Source of the DNA: Thermoplasmata archaeon
Lineage (GTDB): Archaea > Thermoplasmatota > Thermoplasmata > GCA-020350865
Assembly (NCBI GenBank): GCA_020348445.1
Contig: CP070751.1
Span: 4,653,060 to 4,717,059 of the forward strand
Direction: 5' to 3'
Length of the DNA: 64,000 nt
This document shows positions 53,697-62,600 of the stretch, piece by piece. The first letter of the stretch is position 1. Each line of letters starts with the position of its first letter. The notes beneath the pieces are model-generated. The model saw only the letters and a program-made list of their open reading frames with translations, searched no databases and was not told the DNA's origin. The position numbers and the translations under genes were made by a program.

Positions 53697-54143
53697 TCAT
53701 ATGAGTTTCCTTTTCTTGAGTTCATTTTCAATTAAATTGAAGAATTTCTCGGCGCTTGTTACTGCCTTTTTTGCCTCAAGCTGCGATATCAAACCCGAGG
53801 TATCATAAACCACCCTGTGTCGTTTTCTTCGCATTCTGTCCAAAATCACGATAATTTCCTTGGCTTTGCCACTTAAAACTGCCTCTGCGAACCTCACTGC
53901 TGAGATATGCTGAGCTTTTCCAAATGGACGATATCCCATTGAGAACATCAAAGCACGAGCACTCTGTAACATGGAATTATAGGCAATAGAGAAGGCCCAG
54001 TCAGGATTATCTTTGGATAATGATTTTGAAGTTCTTAAATCTCTTTTTGCTAAAGCCATACACTCTTTGACTCTTTTTTTATCGATGGGGATTTTTCCGA
54101 TCAATCCCTCTTTCTCCAGATCAGCAAGTTTCACTTCCTTCAC
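53697..54143 (-). CDS. HEPN-domain protein (toxin-like partner of MNT)
   Basis: A 148-residue HEPN protein (start GTG at 54143; a second GTG at 54134 is possible). It is helical, with YNSMLQSARALMFSMGYRP and the conserved LDRMRRKRHRVVYD, which holds the R-x(4-6)-H catalytic type motif of RNase-like HEPN toxins. It overlaps the nucleotidyltransferase gene by 23 nt and is translated as its second gene. In the known HEPN/MNT systems the HEPN protein cleaves RNA and is controlled by its partner. Direct repeats flank the pair. Confidence 0.85.
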   Translation of the reverse strand: MKEVKLADLEKEGLIGKIPIDKKRVKECMALAKRDLRTSKSLSKDNPDWAFSIAYNSMLQSARALMFSMGYRPFGKAQHISAVRFAEAVLSGKAKEIIVILDRMRRKRHRVVYDTSGLISQLEAKKAVTSAEKFFNLIENELKKRKLI

Positions 54144-54693
54144 CTACTAGGAATATCCTTGGGCTTTCAAAGACATTTTTAATGAAAGGATCTTTTCTTT
54201 TAAGTCTTCTTTTAACTTCATCTTCACTGAATATTACATAGTTGATCTCTCTGGAAAGCTTTTTTTCTAGGGTATTTAGACCTTCTATAATTCCATTCTC
54301 ATCAACTTTTCCCACAATAAACAGATCGATATCGGAAAGTAATCTTTCTTTCCCTTCAGCCCATGAACCGTATATGAAAGCCAGTTCGATGTTCTTATCT
54401 TTTTCAAGTATCTGTTTCAGTTCGTTTGCGATTCCATCTGTCTTGATGAATATCATCTTCAATTCCTCATAGATTGGGAGTTTATTGTTAATTTGGAAAT
54501 ATCTTTGATTTCCCTTTCTCCGTGACAGCAGGATCCCAAGCTTTTTCAATTTATTCAGTTCTCTTCGGACAGAGTTAAAGTTCTCCTCAATCCTCCTCGC
54601 AATTTCTCGGACGTAGAACTCCTCGTCTGGATGCGAGAAAAATAAACTAAGGATTTTACTCCTAGTTCTGGAGCCCATAAGTTCCTCAAGCAT
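54121..54693 (-). CDS. MNT-type nucleotidyltransferase with N-terminal winged helix (antitoxin-like)
   Basis: A 190-residue protein. Residues 8-75 form a winged helix (SKILSLFFSHPDEEFYVREIARRI, then SVRRELNKLKKLGILLSRRKGN). Residues 95-180 form a minimal nucleotidyltransferase with GSWAEGKERLLSDIDLFIVG, the GS-x-DxD motif. In such pairs the NTase can adenylylate and inactivate its HEPN partner; the HTH could make it a self-repressor. A TATA box lies about 25-30 nt before the ATG, giving a leaderless transcript, and a GAGTA/TACTC palindrome sits between them. Confidence 0.88.
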   Translation of the reverse strand: MLEELMGSRTRSKILSLFFSHPDEEFYVREIARRIEENFNSVRRELNKLKKLGILLSRRKGNQRYFQINNKLPIYEELKMIFIKTDGIANELKQILEKDKNIELAFIYGSWAEGKERLLSDIDLFIVGKVDENGIIEGLNTLEKKLSREINYVIFSEDEVKRRLKRKDPFIKNVFESPRIFLVGEGSETC

Positions 54694-54733
54694 GAGTAAA
54701 TAATGTACTCAATCGTATAAATATTTTACTCAA
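54694..54733 (-). promoter_or_regulatory. Promoter and operator of the HEPN/MNT unit
   Basis: Directly against the start codon lies GAGTA-N7-TACTC (54694-54710). TACTCAA occurs at 54706-54712 and again at 54727-54733, 21 bp apart. The minus-strand TATA-like ATTTATACGATT (54711-54722) sits between the two. A protein bound here would block transcription start, so the winged-helix MNT protein is the natural candidate. Confidence 0.6.
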
Positions 54734-54765
54734 CTTTTATAGTGGGATATTCCAAACCTTTGTAA
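54703..54765. repeat. Direct repeat B flanking the HEPN/MNT pair
   Basis: The second copy of the repeat described at 53594-53655. It spans the MNT promoter and the last codons and stop of the beta-helix surface gene (NIPL-stop). Because copy A also contains a degenerate version of that gene end, the repeat unit includes surface-gene sequence, which suggests the cassette was inserted or duplicated by recombination within this 3' end. Confidence 0.65.
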
Positions 54766-56620
54766 CCCTGGAATGTATCCAATATCCTTTACCTATCTCG
54801 AAATAATCTGTGGCTTCATCGAGCTTAACCCATTTCTGGGTTGAGGCATTATAAGTCCAGATTGCATCAACATCACTCCCGAAATTCAAGGTATCCAAGG
54901 CGACAACTCGAGTTTTATTGGTTTTAGATGGGAATCCAACGAGATTCCATCCTGGATAGAGTGAAATATCTTGATTAGATGTCAGCTCATCTCCCATAAC
55001 TACTAATGTCGTACCCCCAGGATCCGTGACATGGACCCATAAACCCATCGTGTGATTGATATCATTCAAATCATTTAGATAGGAAGGTTTTGAGATATGA
55101 TGGTGTTTCCAGGGATCGTTGGTGTCTGTTATGTTATACCATTGGACGGCATCATATTGATTTTCGATGGATTGAAATACGGTCTTTAGATTTGGATCAG
55201 ATTGAGGCCTGGGTAATGAGATTAAATTCCAGCTTGTTTCCAGGTCTAAAAGAGTGCCTTTATGAAGAACGATATCTATAGTTTTGCTTTCGTCGATAAA
55301 AGGTTGGGCGTACCCTACTAAGGTATCGTTCCATGCTACTATTTTGTGTGGTGTATGGTAGGTTTTCTCACCTATATTATTTCCATCAGTATCTTGCTCT
55401 ATATATTCTGTAATAGTAAGCCATCTGATTTGGCCATTTGAATCTGTAATGAAAGTTTGGTCATAAGAGCCGTTCAGGTTGTCTTCAATTTTAACTTGGG
55501 CATATGAGACTGGATTCCCTAGGTAGTCTACGATGTTTAAGTGGAGATACCATTGGACAATTAATTTTGATGCGGAATCCTTGAATTTAGTTCTTGTTTT
55601 ATTGAAAATTGTATTTATTGTTTTAATGTAAGATCCGTCTTCAAGATGAAAATCTTCCCAATTTGAGTTCGATATCGAACAGTTTGTATAAATATCTCTT
55701 GATTTGGTTGAAAGAACACCATCTTTTCTATTATTCTCAATACGGTTATTTATTATTTTATTTTGAGATAGATGGAGAGCCCAAATACCATATTCATTGT
55801 TAGAGATAATATTGCCTTCAATAATATTATCTATACCAGCTAAAAATATACCTTCCCAATTGCAGCCAGTAATCTCGTTATTAGTTACATTATTATAATT
55901 TGATGGTCCGCAGAACTCAATACCCGCAGTATAACCATTTGAAATCTTGTTATTTGTAATGATGTTGTGTGATGTATACTCTAGTTCAAAACCCCCCTTT
56001 GTTATAATATTATCTTTGAAAAAGTTGTTCGATCCTTTTAAAAGCCATATAAGTCCGCTATTAGAAAGATCATTGGCAATGATGTTGTTCCAACTAGAAG
56101 AATCAAAATCAATAGGACCTTGGGATCCCGTAATTATATTATCAGTAATATCTATATTTGAAGATGCATAAAGATGGATACCATAGCATGAATCCTTTAT
56201 TATATTATTTGTTATTTGGATATTTAAAGAAGAATAAATATAAATACCATAGTCCCCCTCGATAATTGTGAGACCTTTTATATTCACCCAATCTGCATCA
56301 ATATAAATAACATGATCCAATAAATATCCATAAATAATCGTCGTATCTCTGTTTTGCCCAACTAGATTTATTGATTTTTTAATCACTACATTCTCCCAAT
56401 AATTTCCACTATAGACATAAACGGTATCCCCATTTTTAGCTGCATTCACTCCATCTTGAATGCTCGTGTAATCTGCCCCTCCACTGTCATCAACATAAAT
56501 CGTATCGCAACTAACATTAAGTACAATCTCAAAATGAAAATCAATGGCAGCAAATATGGCCAGAACTAGTAGAATAACAATGGATAAATTCGCTATCTTT
56601 ATCGATAACCTTTGTCGCAA
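54737..56620 (-). CDS. Secreted NosD-like parallel beta-helix protein with C-terminal WNLISLP domain
   Basis: The start is taken as TTG at 56620, with AAGGAGG six nt upstream (627 residues); the frame extends 19 codons further through AT-rich promoter sequence. A signal peptide (ANLSIVILLVLAIFAAIDF) is followed by DTIYVDDSGGADYTSIQDGVNAA, the usual beginning of pectate-lyase-like surface repeats. About ten PbH1 beta-helix coils (NIQITNNIIKDSCYGIHLYAS and similar) run to residue 320. An Ig-like carboxypeptidase-regulatory-like unit and the 170-residue C-terminal domain shared with the M14 peptidase follow, ending WNIPL. Probably a surface or exported polysaccharide-binding protein. Confidence 0.8.
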   Translation of the reverse strand: MRQRLSIKIANLSIVILLVLAIFAAIDFHFEIVLNVSCDTIYVDDSGGADYTSIQDGVNAAKNGDTVYVYSGNYWENVVIKKSINLVGQNRDTTIIYGYLLDHVIYIDADWVNIKGLTIIEGDYGIYIYSSLNIQITNNIIKDSCYGIHLYASSNIDITDNIITGSQGPIDFDSSSWNNIIANDLSNSGLIWLLKGSNNFFKDNIITKGGFELEYTSHNIITNNKISNGYTAGIEFCGPSNYNNVTNNEITGCNWEGIFLAGIDNIIEGNIISNNEYGIWALHLSQNKIINNRIENNRKDGVLSTKSRDIYTNCSISNSNWEDFHLEDGSYIKTINTIFNKTRTKFKDSASKLIVQWYLHLNIVDYLGNPVSYAQVKIEDNLNGSYDQTFITDSNGQIRWLTITEYIEQDTDGNNIGEKTYHTPHKIVAWNDTLVGYAQPFIDESKTIDIVLHKGTLLDLETSWNLISLPRPQSDPNLKTVFQSIENQYDAVQWYNITDTNDPWKHHHISKPSYLNDLNDINHTMGLWVHVTDPGGTTLVVMGDELTSNQDISLYPGWNLVGFPSKTNKTRVVALDTLNFGSDVDAIWTYNASTQKWVKLDEATDYFEIGKGYWIHSRVTKVWNIPL

Positions 56621-56821
56621 TTTGGTCCTCCTTAATTTTTCTATTATTAAATATAATATATATGCTTTGTCTATCAAAATAACATTTTTCTATATTAAAA
56701 ATACAATTAATAATGAATACTTATGAGACCCGAGTTTCCTATCTTCGAGGTCGAGTGTTCTACTTCCGAGACTTATTTTACCTTCCTTTCCATTTGCTCA
56801 TAAATACTTTATTAAAAAATC

Positions 56822-57394
56822 CTAAGCCCGCCCATAACTTTCCCCAGAAACCACCCCTGATGCAATCAAATGCGCCACCCTAATTGGTTCAGGAAGAGCA
56901 CCTCTTATCGTGGATTGATCGATGATTCTTTTTACGTCCTCCAAGTCCATGCCAGTGAACTTGACAAAGATTGGTTTGTGCGCGGTCTTGATTTTAAAAA
57001 GCTCTCCCTTTTTTATTATGTCCAGTCTTTTTTGCCAATCTTCAAAATGCTCTTTTAGGGCCTTCTCCATGGCCTCGAAATTTGGCTCCTCCCGCGTTAT
57101 CGTGATCACTGGCAATCCGATTTTTTTATGAAGTTCATCAATATCAATAACATTAAAGCCGCCCAAGGCCACTCCGTCCAGCATCACGAGCTTCAACTGC
57201 TCCTTATATCGGGATGAGTTTATCATAGCCTCGAGCTTATCGCAGGCATCGCTTCCATCCACCTCAACCTCTGTTTTTAATACTGCCTCGATGTACGACG
57301 GTATCCTAGTTACCACTCCAATGACCGTTGTTTTTTTATCACCGAATTTGAATGGTGCGTCATCGATTCCAAGAACCCTGACCTGCGGCTTCAT
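56822..57394 (-). CDS. DUF99 family protein (UPF0215, endonuclease V-like fold)
   Basis: A 190-residue archaeal DUF99 protein: VRVLGIDDAPFKFGDKKTTVIGVVTR at the N-terminus, LVMLDGVALGGFNVID in the middle and EPIRVAHLIASGVVSGES at the C-terminus. The family is related in fold to endonuclease V and RNase H, with acidic residues (GIDDAPF, MLDGV) where catalytic metals could bind. Biological role not established. AAGGTGGATGT precedes the ATG. It is the last gene of a minus-strand group with pth2 and the DUF1616 gene. Confidence 0.85.
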   Translation of the reverse strand: MKPQVRVLGIDDAPFKFGDKKTTVIGVVTRIPSYIEAVLKTEVEVDGSDACDKLEAMINSSRYKEQLKLVMLDGVALGGFNVIDIDELHKKIGLPVITITREEPNFEAMEKALKEHFEDWQKRLDIIKKGELFKIKTAHKPIFVKFTGMDLEDVKRIIDQSTIRGALPEPIRVAHLIASGVVSGESYGRA

Positions 57395-57421
57395 ACATCC
57401 ACCTTTTTAGTCAAACAATCA

Positions 57422-57778
57422 TCATTTCAAAAGGGGGAGTTCCCCAGTAATGGGATCCACCAACTCATTTGGAGCAGGACCTATACCCAAACATGTAACA
57501 GTCTCAGGCGGAATTTCTGTTAGTCCAGCATCTGTTATAAGATAGGTTGGTAATTTCCTGGATTTAGCTACCCTTTCCAAATCGAGAAGCTCATCCAAAT
57601 CCTCCACCCTTACCACCACCTTCTTTCCCCCTTCGCTCTGCCATTTTTTGAACCAGTTGGTATATGATTTCTTTGCCTCAAAGGCACAGCCCACTGCAGC
57701 ATGGGATGCCTGGGCTGCTATCTTCCCGCATGAGAGGTCGAGGTCGTCCCTCACCGCTATTATCATCTTGTATTTCAT
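57422..57778 (-). CDS. pth2: Peptidyl-tRNA hydrolase, Pth2 type
   Basis: The start is the ATG at 57778 (118 residues). It releases peptides from stalled peptidyl-tRNA. The Pth2 pattern is intact: MIIAVRDDLDLSCGKIAAQASHAAVGCAFEA with the catalytic Lys and His-neighbouring residues, VVVRVEDLDELLDLERVAKSRKLPTYLITDAGLTEIPPETVTCLGIGPAP and the ending VDPITGELPLL. It lies 20 nt after the DUF1616 gene and probably shares its mRNA. Confidence 0.94.
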   Translation of the reverse strand: MKYKMIIAVRDDLDLSCGKIAAQASHAAVGCAFEAKKSYTNWFKKWQSEGGKKVVVRVEDLDELLDLERVAKSRKLPTYLITDAGLTEIPPETVTCLGIGPAPNELVDPITGELPLLK

Positions 57779-57798
57779 GATGTTCACGAAAATCCATT

Positions 57799-58377
57799 TC
57801 AATAAAGCTGCCTTGCTCGAAGCTTCTCCAGCTCCTTGATCCTCTTGTCTATCTCAGAAAGACGCTTTTGGGCCTTGTGGCTCTTTTTTTGATAGTACTC
57901 CATCATATCCTTGGTCTGCACCCTTGATTTCCTCTCGAAAGCTTTTATGTCCCTTCTCAATTTGTAGCGCTCCTTTGTCAGCTTCTGGAACTCAAGTAAA
58001 GTCTTGTCCTCCAAAGGCCCTAGGTTGTACTCCACGATATCGGTCTGCGGTAAGGGGCGCTCCAACTTCGGATGCAGTTTACCAAGAAACTGATAAGCGC
58101 CACGATACCAACCCAGAATAAAGAACAGAAGCGACAACCCGCCCAAAGAAAGCCAGATATTCAATTCATTGAAACCCACCAACTGAGGACTGCCAAGGAC
58201 AAAGCCCACCAATACCGAGATAACGACGCTCATGACAGCCCCCATGACAGCCTGAAAGAATAGCCCCATCTCTGTATCGAGCTCCTCTGGCCTTGGGAAA
58301 AGCATGCGCATCAACGTAAAACCAGGCAGGAAAAAAATGAGGAGCAAACCAAAAGCTATTCGTATAAATTCCAACAT
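57799..58377 (-). CDS. DUF1616-like membrane protein with C-terminal coiled coil
   Basis: A 192-residue protein with three transmembrane helices (LEFIRIAFGLLLIFFLPGFTLMRML; AVMGAVMSVVISVLVGFVLG; LNIWLSLGGLSLLFFILGW) and a basic coiled-coil tail (YKLRRDIKAFERKSRVQ... to KELEKLRARQLY). The PGFTLMRMLFPRPEELDTEMGL block is typical of DUF1616 proteins of archaea; this one has a shorter C-terminus than most. GAGGATAAACG precedes the ATG. Function unknown. First of the DUF1616-pth2-DUF99 group. Confidence 0.75.
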   Translation of the reverse strand: MLEFIRIAFGLLLIFFLPGFTLMRMLFPRPEELDTEMGLFFQAVMGAVMSVVISVLVGFVLGSPQLVGFNELNIWLSLGGLSLLFFILGWYRGAYQFLGKLHPKLERPLPQTDIVEYNLGPLEDKTLLEFQKLTKERYKLRRDIKAFERKSRVQTKDMMEYYQKKSHKAQKRLSEIDKRIKELEKLRARQLY

Positions 58378-58591
58378 CGTTTATCCTCTTAGAGACGAGT
58401 AAATTATTGATATTTAAAGGTTTGGGCAAGGGAGCATGTAAATTATCGTCAATAGATTCCACCATGCTCAGATGATTTACATAAGAGGATTATTGTATGG
58501 TTACACTTATACAGATAAATGATCCTTCGCAGATAACTTTTAAAAGGTCTAGGAGATTACCCTATTTACTTTGAAGTGGGAGAGGATATGA

Positions 58592-59476
58592 ATGGTTGCA
58601 AATATAATTAGTGGTAAGGAGATTGCAAAATCCATACGTGAAGAAATAAAGGTAAAAGTGGATGAACTGAAGGAAAAGGGAATCACACCAGGTTTAGCAG
58701 TTGTTTTGGTAGGTGAGGACCCGGCATCTCAGGTTTACGTTAGAGCCAAGGGAAAGGCCTGTGATAAGCTAGGCATCTACTCAGAGACCACCACATTACC
58801 TGCAGAAACAGGTGAAGATGAACTGTTAAAGCTCATAGAAAAACTGAACGCTGACGAGAAGATCCACGGCATACTCGTACAGCTACCTTTGCCCAAACAT
58901 ATCAATGAGACCAAGGTACTCATGGCAATAGATCCAGATAAGGATGTGGACGGCTTCCATCCAGTAAACGTTGGAAGGATGCTAGTTGGAGATGAATGCT
59001 TCCTCCCATGTACGCCCCATGGAGTTCAGGAGCTGCTTATCCGCAGCGGCAACGACCCAGAGGGAAAGCACGTCGTGGTAGTAGGAAGAAGCAATATTGT
59101 TGGAAAACCTGTTGCTGGAATTCTAATGCAGAAGAAGGATGGAGCCAACGCCACAGTTACCATTGCCCACAGCAGGACAAAGAACTTAACCGAGCTTACC
59201 AAATGCGCTGACATCATTGTGGCTGCAATTGGAAAACCGGAATTCATCAAGGCCGACATGGTCAAAGAAGGTGTAGTAATAATAGATGTCGGAGTAAATC
59301 AGGTGGGTGAGACACCCGAGGGAAAACGTATCCTGAAAGGTGATGTTGACTTCGAGGGAGTAAAGGAGAAGGCCTCTGCAATAACCCCAGTGCCAGGTGG
59401 TGTCGGCCCAATGACAATAACAATGCTCATGCAGAATACTGTAAAGTCAGCCCAGCAAAAACTGGGTGGTGCCTGA
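58592..59476 (+). CDS. folD: Methylenetetrahydrofolate dehydrogenase/cyclohydrolase FolD
   Basis: A 294-residue bifunctional enzyme interconverting 5,10-methylene-THF, methenyl-THF and 10-formyl-THF with NADP. The catalytic Lys lies in QVYVRAKGKACDKLGI. HGILVQLPLPKHI, KDVDGFHPVNVGRM, VVVGRSNIVGKPV (NADP site) and the C-terminal TPVPGGVGPMTITML are all present. GGAGAGGATATGA precedes the ATG. The formate dehydrogenase fusion gene follows at 59628 on the same strand, suggesting shared one-carbon metabolism. A perfect tandem GATACAAGAT repeat lies just after the stop (59477-59500). Confidence 0.95.
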   Translation: MVANIISGKEIAKSIREEIKVKVDELKEKGITPGLAVVLVGEDPASQVYVRAKGKACDKLGIYSETTTLPAETGEDELLKLIEKLNADEKIHGILVQLPLPKHINETKVLMAIDPDKDVDGFHPVNVGRMLVGDECFLPCTPHGVQELLIRSGNDPEGKHVVVVGRSNIVGKPVAGILMQKKDGANATVTIAHSRTKNLTELTKCADIIVAAIGKPEFIKADMVKEGVVIIDVGVNQVGETPEGKRILKGDVDFEGVKEKASAITPVPGGVGPMTITMLMQNTVKSAQQKLGGA

Positions 59477-59627
59477 TACAAGATGATACAAGATATTTCT
59501 AAAGGCCAGGCAAAAATACAGATTCTCAATTGGGGGCAGTTGTCAAGAATAATTCACGGCAGCTAATTTGTAATTTCAAAAGAAGGGGGGCAATCCAAAA
59601 TCGCCATTTCCTAAGAAAGGTGAAACA

Positions 59628-62600
59628 ATGACATCAATTAAAGTGAAATTAGATGGAAATGAGATTCAGGCCTCAGCTGGCCAGACTATAATTGAGGTAT
59701 GCAGGGAAAATAACATCCAAATTCCAACTTTATGTTATGACAAGCAATTAACTCCCATTGGTAATTGTGGAATTTGTGTGGTGGAAATTAGGGGATACGG
59801 CATGGTTGCCTCATGTGCAACCAGGGTGGGAGAAGGCATGACAATTGAGACGAAAAACCCCAATGTCTTATCGGCCCGCAAAAAGCGATTGGAAGAACTG
59901 CTTTCCCATCACTATGGAGACTGCATTGCACCCTGTATCATGACCTGCCCTGCTGGCGTGGACATTCAAGGTTACATAGCTTTGATTGCAATTGGGGCTT
60001 ACAAAGAAGCCTATGACTTGATGCGTGAATGCATTCCTCTCCCAGCAACAATTGGACGCATCTGTCCTCATCCCTGTGAAGGTGTATGCCGAAGAAATAT
60101 CGTTGACCAACCTTTATCCATCTGCAAATTGAAAAGATATGCGGCAGATAGCGTGATTTTAAATGGTGAGGAGCAAATCCCAGAAGTTGAATCCAAAAGC
60201 GGTAAGAAGGTTGCCGTGGTTGGTTCAGGTCCTGCTGGGCTTTCTGCTGCATATTACCTTGCCCTAATGGGTCACGAGCCCGTGATTTTCGAGTCTTTAC
60301 CCAAACCCGGAGGCATGCTTCGTTACGGAATACCCGATTACCGCCTTCCACAGGATGTCCTTGATTTGGAGATAGAGAATATTCTAAAGCATGGCATCAC
60401 CCTGAAAACTGGGATGACTCTTGGTAAGGATTTCACAATTGATTCACTCTTTACAGACGGGTATGATGCCATATTTCTTGCAATTGGTGCGCATAAGAGC
60501 TACAGCATGAGAATCGAAGGTGAAGATCTTGAGGGTGTTCATCTTGGAACCGATTTTTTAAGAGATGTAACATTTGACAAATCCCCGGATATCAAAGGGA
60601 AAAAGGTGGTGGTCATAGGGGGAGGTAACACGGCAATTGACACCTCACGCACCGCTTTGCGTTTAGGTGCAGATTCTGTAACGATCCTCTACCGCCGCTC
60701 AAGGGTGGAAATGCCTGCCAGCGATTGGGAGATAGAGGAAGCTGAGGAAGAGGGTATTGAATTACATATATTGGCTGCTCCAAAAAAAGTAATTGGAAAG
60801 GATGGGAAGGTAAGTGTCCTTGAATGCATTAAAATGGAATTGGGCGAGCCTGATGATAGCGGAAGGAGAAGACCGATTCCAATAGAAGGTTCTGAGTTCA
60901 CGTTAGATGTGGATGTCGTGATAGCCGCAATTGGACAGGTCGCAGATCTCTCCTGTTTACCTGAAGAAAGCAAGGTTGAGGTTACCACCTGGAATATAGT
61001 TGCTTACGATGATTCTCTAATGACAAAAAGAGTAGGAGTTTTTGCAGGTGGGGATTGTGTTCTTGGTGCCGCAACTGCAATTGAGGCAATAGCACAGGGA
61101 AAGAAGGCTGCTGAGTCAATTGACATTTTCCTAAAAGGTGAAGGGCAAGAGACCAAAGAAGAGCTCATCAATGTTACAAAAGGCCTGTGGGAGGATATAG
61201 ACAAAAATGAACTTGCCCATGTTGAATCCCAGGAAAGATATAAACTTCCAACTTTAACACCTAGTGAAAGAAGAACCAATTTCCAGGAATTTGAATCTGG
61301 ATTTTCTGAAAATGATGCAAAGTCCGAGGCTGCCCGCTGCCTGGAATGCGGCTGCAAAGCTGCTTTGGACTGTGAACTGAGAACCCTGGCTTCTGAATAT
61401 GAAGTATATCCTACAGACACAGTGGATGAACCCTATTATCCTGTGGATTATTCTCATCCCTTTATCGAGCGGGATCCAAACAAATGCATTGCATGCGGGC
61501 TTTGTGTTGCCACATGCAGGGAGCTTCAGGGAGTGGGGGCAGTAAGCATGTCCTACAGGGTCAACAAATTAGAGGATATTTGCGAACACTGTGGTCATTG
61601 CGTGGCTGCATGTCCCACAGGGACCCTAGTCTCAAACAAAGCCCTTGTACCCTCACACGAGGTCAGGACCATATGTCCATATTGCGGTTGCGGATGTGGT
61701 ATGTATCTGGGAGTCAGGGGAAATCGAGTTGTCAACGTAAGAGGCGATTTTAACAATCCCTCAAATTCTGGAAGACTCTGTGTAAAAGGGAGGTTCGGGT
61801 ACGATTTCATAAACCATCCTGATCGGTTGACTGATCCTCTTATGAGACAAAACGGGGAATTTGTCAAGAAAAGTTGGGAAGAGGCCTTGGATTTTGTTGC
61901 CGAGAAATTCTTAAAATACAAGCCCGAAGAGGTGGCAGTGCTTTCATCTGCAAGATGCACAAACGAGGAGAACTATGTGGTTCAGAAATTTGCCAGGGCT
62001 GTTTTAAAAACCAATAGTGTGGATCACTGCGCAAGGCTTTGCCATGCTCCAACTGTAGCGGGGCTGGTGAAAAGCTTTGGAAGTGGGGCCATGACTAACT
62101 CCATCGGAGAGGTAAGGGATGCAAAATGCATCTTCTCCATCGGCTCCAACACAACAGAGACACACCCTATAATCGGATTGGAAGTAAAGCGTGCCGTGCA
62201 AAACGGGGCCAAGGTTATTGTGGCAAATCCCAAAAGAATAGATCTTGTCAATATCGCAGACATCTGGCTTCAGCAAAGACCAGGTAGTGATGTGGCCCTT
62301 CTTATGGGGATGTGCAAAGTCATTCTTGATGAAGGCTTGGACAAACAGGATTTCTTTGAAGTGAGATGCGAAAACTTCGGGATCTTTAAAGATTCACTTG
62401 CAGATTTCACCCCCGAATTCGTGGAAAAGGCAACTGGAATTGAATGGGAGAAGATTGCCGAGGCAGCGAAAATATATGCAAAGAACTCTCCTGCTTCCAC
62501 ACTCTTTGCCATGGGAATAACACAGCATTCCCACGGAACAGACAATGTCCTTGCTGTGGCGAACCTCGCCATGCTTACCGGAAACGTGGGAAAGGAGAGT

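Noticed and set aside
59471-59500. Tandem GATACAAGAT repeat after folD as a regulatory element
   Set aside because: Only two copies of ten bases, at the stop codon, and no second site; a slippage duplication is enough to explain it.
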